9,063 nt of DNA from a bacterium (lineage in GTDB: Bacteria > Bacteroidota > Bacteroidia > Bacteroidales > Muribaculaceae): contig SFWW01000060.1 in the NCBI GenBank assembly GCA_004559845.1, positions 1 to 9,063 on the forward strand, written 5' to 3'. The notes beneath the pieces are model-generated. The model ran no database searches, was not told the origin of the DNA, and was given only the letters and a program-made list of their open reading frames with translations. The position numbers and the translations under genes were made by a program. Of the stretch, positions 5,217 through 9,063 are shown piece after piece (position 1 is the first letter of the stretch; each line of letters starts with the position of its first letter).

Positions 5217-6149
5217 TTATTTTTTCTGAATCTCAGTGTTCTCGTCGCGCATTTTGGGCTCGTATTTCTGTAGGCGCACCTTCATTTCATCAAATCCTTG
5301 CCCAAACACACTGTTGGTTTGCACCATCGATATGAATGCATTGGGGTCGATGCGCTTAATGATGCGCTGCACATTGATGCTCTCGTATCTCCTACACACC
5401 ACCAGCAGCATCTTCACATCGCGCTTGCTATACCAGCCCGTGCCGTGAATGAGGGTACAACCCCGATTGGCCTCGTTGTTGATGGCATTGGCGATGTCGA
5501 GCCAGTGCTCGCTGAAAATGAGAAACTGAACTCCCTGCACGCGCTTGCTGATGGCCATGTCTGCCGCCACCGAGTTGATGACCAAAAACACGTAGCCAAA
5601 CAAGGTGCTGTCCACATTGTGAAAAAGGAAATACGATGAGGTGATAATCATCAAGTCGCAATACAGCATCATCCGTCCAAACGACACATTGCTATACTTG
5701 TTTACCATTGCGGCTATCACATCGGTGCCGCCGCTACTGCCGCCATGCGAAAAGGTGATGCCTAAACCCACACCGCAGAGCACAGCGCCGATCATGATGT
5801 TCATAAATGGCTGCTGTGCCACCAGAGGCTCTTGAAATAGGGGAGTGAAAATACCCAAAAACAAACTGAAGATGGATGCGCCAAACACGGTGCGTATCAC
5901 AAACTGTCTGCCCACAATTCGATATGCCAGCAGCAGCAGGATGATGTTGATGGTGTAGTTGGGGATGGCCACATTGATAGTCCGCCCCGAAGCATAGTAG
6001 ATAATGGTTGATACACCGGTCACTCCGCCGGTCACCACATTTTCAGGAATCACAAATGCCGAAAAACTGAAGGCGCACAGAAATAGCCCGAACACAATCA
6101 TAATATAATCTTTCGACTGATTGAGGATACTACGTGGTGAAAATTCCAT
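5217..6149 (-). CDS. YitT family integral membrane protein (YitT plus DUF2179 domains)
   Basis: The frame is open up to 6326, but the extra 59 codons are basic and polar and come from AT-rich intergenic DNA. The ATG at 6149, preceded by a purine-rich AAAAGAG about 8 nt away, gives a 310-residue protein of normal YitT length. Residues about 13-205 contain five or six hydrophobic segments with the family signatures GGVTGVS (41-47) and GGSSGGTDVIA (136-146). Residues about 215-292 form the cytoplasmic DUF2179 domain, with RGCTLIHGTGWYS and FISMVQTNSVFGQGF. YitT proteins are widespread membrane proteins, possibly transporters, with no firmly established substrate. It is the first gene of the minus-strand cluster. 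Its 3' end is 72 nt from the barrel gene, so read-through is possible. Confidence 0.87.
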   Translation of the reverse strand: MEFSPRSILNQSKDYIMIVFGLFLCAFSFSAFVIPENVVTGGVTGVSTIIYYASGRTINVAIPNYTINIILLLLAYRIVGRQFVIRTVFGASIFSLFLGIFTPLFQEPLVAQQPFMNIMIGAVLCGVGLGITFSHGGSSGGTDVIAAMVNKYSNVSFGRMMLYCDLMIITSSYFLFHNVDSTLFGYVFLVINSVAADMAISKRVQGVQFLIFSEHWLDIANAINNEANRGCTLIHGTGWYSKRDVKMLLVVCRRYESINVQRIIKRIDPNAFISMVQTNSVFGQGFDEMKVRLQKYEPKMRDENTEIQKK

Positions 6150-6302
6150 TGTTTGCTCTTTTTTGTTGATGATAAGCCATAGAAAGCGCCTTGAGAAAAT
6201 GGTTTTCCGCAAATATGCGCTCTCATTATGCGAAATTAAGGAATTGTTTTGAAAAAATTGATTTTTTTTGCCATAAATTTTGTGGGAATGCCACGCTTTT
6301 TT

Positions 6303-6314
6303 TGCAAATTTGCA
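6303..6314. promoter_or_regulatory. 12-bp perfect palindrome in the divergent YitT/holin intergenic region
   Basis: TGCAAATTTGCA reads the same on both strands and sits 54 nt upstream of the holin-like gene and about 150 nt upstream of the YitT start. It contains TTTGC on both strands and may be a -33 element or a dimeric regulator site. The best promoter I find for the plus-strand gene is weak: TTTG at 6248-6251, 22 nt, then TAAATTTT at 6274-6281. For YitT, a near match CATATTTG lies on the minus strand near 6213-6220. Confidence 0.35.
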
Positions 6315-6367
6315 TTCTATCTTCATTATACAACAATATTTAACATCCTCTTTTCAGCAAAAGCAAC

Positions 6368-6718
6368 ATGAAATTTATCCTTAAACTCCTCGTTTCGGCA
6401 CTGGCTGTGTGGCTCACTTGTTGGTTTCTCGACAATGTAACGTGCTCCCCTTGGTATTATTCTTTGGTGGTGGCTATCGTGTTGGGCATCATCAATATGA
6501 TTATTAAGCCTATCGTGAAGTTGTTCACTTTGCCAATCAATTTGCTCACCTTGGGGCTGTTCTCTTTAGTGATTAACGGCTTGATGGTGATGCTCTGCGC
6601 CCACTTTGTGGATGGATTTACCATAGCAGGAACCTCTCTGAGCGCTCTCGGCACTGCCATCATCTTTAGCGTGGTGCTCTCTATCATCAACTGGCTCCTC
6701 CACAAACTGGTAGACTAA
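6368..6718 (+). CDS. Phage holin superfamily IV / YvlD-like small membrane protein
   Basis: The 116-residue product is almost wholly hydrophobic with four predicted membrane helices: about 4-22 (ILKLLVSALAVWLTCWFL), 29-48 (YYSLVVAIVLGIINMIIKPI), 54-78 (LPINLLTLGLFSLVINGLMVML) and 90-113. The signature N-x-x-I-K-P-I-V-K, then L-P-I-N-L-L-T-L-G-L-F, matches the family annotated as 'phage holin family IV' or YvlD. Despite the name, these are chromosomal proteins in many bacteria and there are no phage genes here, so a lysis role should not be assumed. Envelope-stress links are known for YvlD in Bacillus. It stands alone on the plus strand, divergent from YitT and convergent with the glycosidase gene. 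Confidence 0.82.
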   Translation: MKFILKLLVSALAVWLTCWFLDNVTCSPWYYSLVVAIVLGIINMIIKPIVKLFTLPINLLTLGLFSLVINGLMVMLCAHFVDGFTIAGTSLSALGTAIIFSVVLSIINWLLHKLVD

Positions 6719-6746
6719 CCCCGCCCCTCCACACCGAACCCCCGTA

Positions 6747-6789
6747 CACATCATCACCGCCCTCTCGCATGAGGGGCGGTGATGATGTG
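6747..6789. terminator. Long perfect hairpin between convergent genes (probable bidirectional terminator)
   Basis: The 16-nt arm CACATCATCACCGCCC (6747-6762) is the exact reverse complement of 6774-6789, with an 11-nt loop in which TC and GA can extend the stem past a bulged G. It sits 28 nt after the holin-like stop and 37 nt after the glycosidase stop on the other strand, the expected place for a shared terminator. There is no T-run on either side, so it may work as an RNA-end stabiliser or with Rho rather than as a canonical intrinsic terminator. Confidence 0.6.
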
Positions 6790-6826
6790 AATGGACGTGG
6801 TGCCCTATGTGTGGTGTCGTGCCGAC

Positions 6827-9063
6827 TTATTCGAGTAAGCGATTCACGAGTGTTGTTACGTCGGTTACGTTCACTTCGCCGTCGGCATTGATGTCGCAAA
6901 TAGTGTCGGGATAGGTGGTGTCGCCAAGAATGCGGTTCACCAAGGCGGTTACGTCGGTTACGTTCACCTCGCCGTCGGCATTGATGTCGCCCATGAGGGC
7001 TTGATGCTTGTAGTGGGCATACAATGCTTTGATGGCTATTGACTGTTCGCCGGCTGTGGCGGTGGTTTTGTTGGGCACAAATCTAATTTCTTGCAATTTG
7101 ATGGGGTAGGTGGTCAAGTGTGTGTTGCCGCCCATCTGTTCCAAATCCAGCAGAATGGTGTAGTCGGTGCCTGCTTCAAATCCTGTGCCGCCGTTGTCGA
7201 ATTTCTGATAGTTGGCTGAGGTGATATTGAGGTTGCGGGCATCGATTTGTATGTATTCAATAGGTGCTGTGCTATTGAAGGTGAGTCCCACTTCGTCGGG
7301 CAAACTGAAGAGGGTGAGGTCTTTCAGCATTTTGATGTATGGCGCACGTGAGGAGCCGTAGGTGTAGGTGAGCAATCCATCGGCGTTGAGCACGAGTTTG
7401 GTAGCGCCTGATCCTTTCAGTGTCCATCCGTCCCATGTTTGATACAAATAGGGGGTGGGCGAAATTTCTACACTCACGGAGTCGGTGTCCACAAATTCAC
7501 CTATCTTGCAGGTGATGGCGGTTTTGCCGTTTTTTAAGCCGCGGAGTTTTCCATTTTCCACCACTGCCACTGTGGGGTCGTCGATGCTCCAATCCAGCAG
7601 GGCGGCATCGTAGAAGAAGGTTTGCGCATTCACGGTAGCGGTCACTTCTATGGGCCATGCTTGGTGGTCGACGGTGATAACGGGCTTGAGCGATATCGCC
7701 GGTTGGGCGTAGAGGGTGGTGATATTGAGTGTGGTGGTAATGCCGTTGTAGGAGGCGGTGAGGGTGCCGGTAAGCACGTTGCCACCCACATTGAGTTGCG
7801 CTCCGTTGGTGGTGCCGAGTGATGCGTCGCACGAAAGGGTGAAGCCCTGCAGATTTTCGTTCACCACGTCGCCATATTGGTTGTAGGCGATGATTTGCGG
7901 GTGGTAGGAGGCGTAGATGGGTAGGCGCAAGGCGGCATCGGCAAAGCGGATGGATGCCACCTCTTGGTCGGCAGGTGCAATGGATTCAATCAGCCATCCG
8001 GTGGCCACGGCGCGTGGCGTGCCCTCGGTGGTTTTGTTGATAATGGCACCATTCACCAGCATCTGTGCCGACCCTCCGGCGTCGTAGTTTACCACTTCGG
8101 AGATGTCGGGATACAGGCTTTTCAGAATTTGGCACATCACTTCTGTGCTACAGCCCGACGAAAGACCGTAGGTGGGATGCTGCGATTTGTCGATTACAAT
8201 CATGTAGAGCTTTTTGCCATCGGTGCTACAACCATAGCCGGTGCGCGAATACACTTGCGAATTATACGTTTCGTCGTAGTTTCTGCCGGTGAGTTCGCCA
8301 TTGTGCATCACCGGGGCATTGCCTTCCACCAAATTTTCAATCCATGGGGTGGTGGGGCTTGTTTCCGGTTCGTTGGTGGTCCATCCGTGTGTCACCGTTA
8401 TCACATCGCCTTCTTGGTGCACTTCCATCAGGGCTTTCATCTCGCCGGTGGCGGTGATGCAGGCGTCGTAGGTGCCCAGGCTTTGCCGGTCGGCTGCTTT
8501 CACTATTTTTTGAATAGTAAAAGTCATCGGTTTGCCCACCTGCCAGCTGCTGCCTTCGGCAAATGTCAAGTAATAGTTGTCGGCATCGTTGGCGCCGGTG
8601 GTGTTGTGTTCCACCCAATTGGTTTCGAATGCGCGGCTTCTGCCAAAGTATTCATTCCACAAGCAGAGTTCGTTGGGTAGATTGCGCTTATTCACTTTAT
8701 GAATGGCTAATGGTGAGGCAAGGCGATTGCTATTCACGGTGCCGGTCCAGTTGAAATGCCCGAATATCAAATTTTTGTCGTGGTCGATGGCGGAGCATGC
8801 GGTGCGAGATGGGCCGCCGTCCCAAGTGTCGTTCACATAGTTGGTGTTCACTATCACGGTGTCGTTGCGCACCACCCCGCCTAAGGGCGAGCCGAGCATA
8901 TAGTTGCTTTGCGCGCCTTGTCCCGACACGCACCAGAAATTGGCGTTACAGCCCGCCAACACGTGTTTGCCGTTCGTGCTATAGCGCTGTGCCATGCTCA
9001 CCAATCCTTCTGTTTTGCCTAATAAGTTTTGTCCTTGTGCGGTTTCGATGCGGTTGTAGGGGT
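6827..9063 (-). CDS. Secreted phosphodiester glycosidase (NAGPA/DUF2233 type) with Ig-like, beta-sandwich and double dockerin modules; 5' end outside the window
   Basis: The frame is open to the right edge, so the N-terminus, including any signal peptide, is missing; 744 residues are visible, counted from 9061. Residues about 1-360 are the NAGPA-type catalytic domain: A-G-C-N-A-N-F-W (36-43), Y-D-A-G-G-S (326-331) and P-R-A-V-A-T-G-W (349-356), the usual N.x.F, DGGxS and RxV...G positions. The family includes the enzyme that uncovers mannose 6-phosphate by cleaving GlcNAc-phosphodiesters; bacterial substrates are mostly unknown. Next come Ig-like (Big) segments, with VVENGKLRGLKNGKTAI typical of BID_2, then a beta-sandwich starting at YLYQTWDGWTLKG that may bind sugar. 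Two dockerin-like repeats close the protein. It is probably a cell-surface or secreted glycan-degrading enzyme. No polysaccharide-utilisation genes are visible nearby. Confidence 0.85.
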   Translation of the reverse strand, partial: PYNRIETAQGQNLLGKTEGLVSMAQRYSTNGKHVLAGCNANFWCVSGQGAQSNYMLGSPLGGVVRNDTVIVNTNYVNDTWDGGPSRTACSAIDHDKNLIFGHFNWTGTVNSNRLASPLAIHKVNKRNLPNELCLWNEYFGRSRAFETNWVEHNTTGANDADNYYLTFAEGSSWQVGKPMTFTIQKIVKAADRQSLGTYDACITATGEMKALMEVHQEGDVITVTHGWTTNEPETSPTTPWIENLVEGNAPVMHNGELTGRNYDETYNSQVYSRTGYGCSTDGKKLYMIVIDKSQHPTYGLSSGCSTEVMCQILKSLYPDISEVVNYDAGGSAQMLVNGAIINKTTEGTPRAVATGWLIESIAPADQEVASIRFADAALRLPIYASYHPQIIAYNQYGDVVNENLQGFTLSCDASLGTTNGAQLNVGGNVLTGTLTASYNGITTTLNITTLYAQPAISLKPVITVDHQAWPIEVTATVNAQTFFYDAALLDWSIDDPTVAVVENGKLRGLKNGKTAITCKIGEFVDTDSVSVEISPTPYLYQTWDGWTLKGSGATKLVLNADGLLTYTYGSSRAPYIKMLKDLTLFSLPDEVGLTFNSTAPIEYIQIDARNLNITSANYQKFDNGGTGFEAGTDYTILLDLEQMGGNTHLTTYPIKLQEIRFVPNKTTATAGEQSIAIKALYAHYKHQALMGDINADGEVNVTDVTALVNRILGDTTYPDTICDINADGEVNVTDVTTLVNRLLE
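6855..6990 (-). repeat. Near-identical duplicated dockerin-like calcium-binding repeats
   Basis: Two 43-nt segments (6855-6897 and 6948-6990) differ at a single base and lie 93 nt (31 codons) apart in the same frame. Both encode D-I-N-A-D-G-E-V-N-V-T-D-V-T followed by x-LVNRxL. The D-x-N-x-D-G-x5-D loop is the EF-hand-like calcium site of type I dockerins. In gut Bacteroidales such C-terminal pairs are frequent on secreted enzymes, but a cellulosome-like scaffold is generally not known. The DNA identity points to recent duplication or gene conversion. Confidence 0.8.

Noticed and set aside
6150..6326. A 59-codon N-terminal extension of the YitT protein.
   Set aside because: The extension is basic and polar, contains the palindrome at 6303-6314 and is not part of normal YitT proteins. 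The ATG at 6149 with a purine-rich leader fits the family length.
6368..6718. Holin-like gene considered as evidence of a prophage.
   Set aside because: This family is common on bacterial chromosomes, and no capsid, tail, lysin or integrase genes are in the window.
7964..8680. A 238-codon open frame on the plus strand.
   Set aside because: It lies wholly inside the glycosidase gene, antisense to its well-matched catalytic domain. Its composition (many His, Gly, Val, Phe) is typical of an antisense shadow.

Overview
The window looks like a chromosomal segment from a gut-type Bacteroidales bacterium, with Muribaculaceae or Prevotellaceae as my best guess. Four things point that way. There are several matches to the Bacteroidetes sigma factor promoter (TTTG or TTG, about 20 nt, then TAnnTTTG). 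Translation starts are AT-rich and lack Shine-Dalgarno sequences. Secreted lipoproteins are frequent. A large surface enzyme ends in two dockerin-like repeats of the GDINADGEVNVTDVT type. No rRNA, tRNA, CRISPR array or intact insertion sequence was seen.

Left part (1-1046). The window opens with the last 35 codons of a probable S41 (C-terminal processing) peptidase. A non-coding stretch of about 300 nt follows, with a C7-A9-T6 homopolymer block, a three-copy 13-14 nt repeat, a strong hairpin and an 11-bp inverted repeat. Each arm of that inverted repeat reads as a promoter -7 box on one strand. Next is an AT-rich Abi_2 (AbiD/AbiF-like) gene with a HEPN motif (RNRIAHHE), whose C-terminus looks cut short. 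Abi_2 proteins are abortive-infection type RNases related to the HEPN nucleases of Cas13, so this is the defence-related part of the window. The hairpin next to it could be a small RNA made from the opposite strand.

Middle (1047-2486). A periplasmic or secreted PEGA plus Sel1-repeat protein has a promoter lying inside the 3' end of the Abi gene. It is followed by 420 nt with no recognisable gene but several small inverted repeats.

Minus-strand cluster (2487-6149), read right to left: a YitT-family membrane protein, a small outer-membrane beta-barrel protein, a lipoprotein of unknown function only 10 nt behind it, then (after a fresh promoter) an HTH-like regulator and an L,D-transpeptidase lipoprotein. 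All fit envelope physiology and none is obviously linked to the Abi gene.

Right part (6150-9063). A small four-helix 'phage holin superfamily IV'/YvlD-type membrane protein runs on the plus strand. It converges, through a 16-bp perfect hairpin, on a large minus-strand secreted phosphodiester glycosidase (NAGPA/DUF2233 type) that runs off the right edge. That enzyme carries Ig-like and beta-sandwich modules and a dockerin pair whose two copies are almost identical at DNA level.

The most interesting place is the upstream region of the Abi_2 gene (about 228-404).
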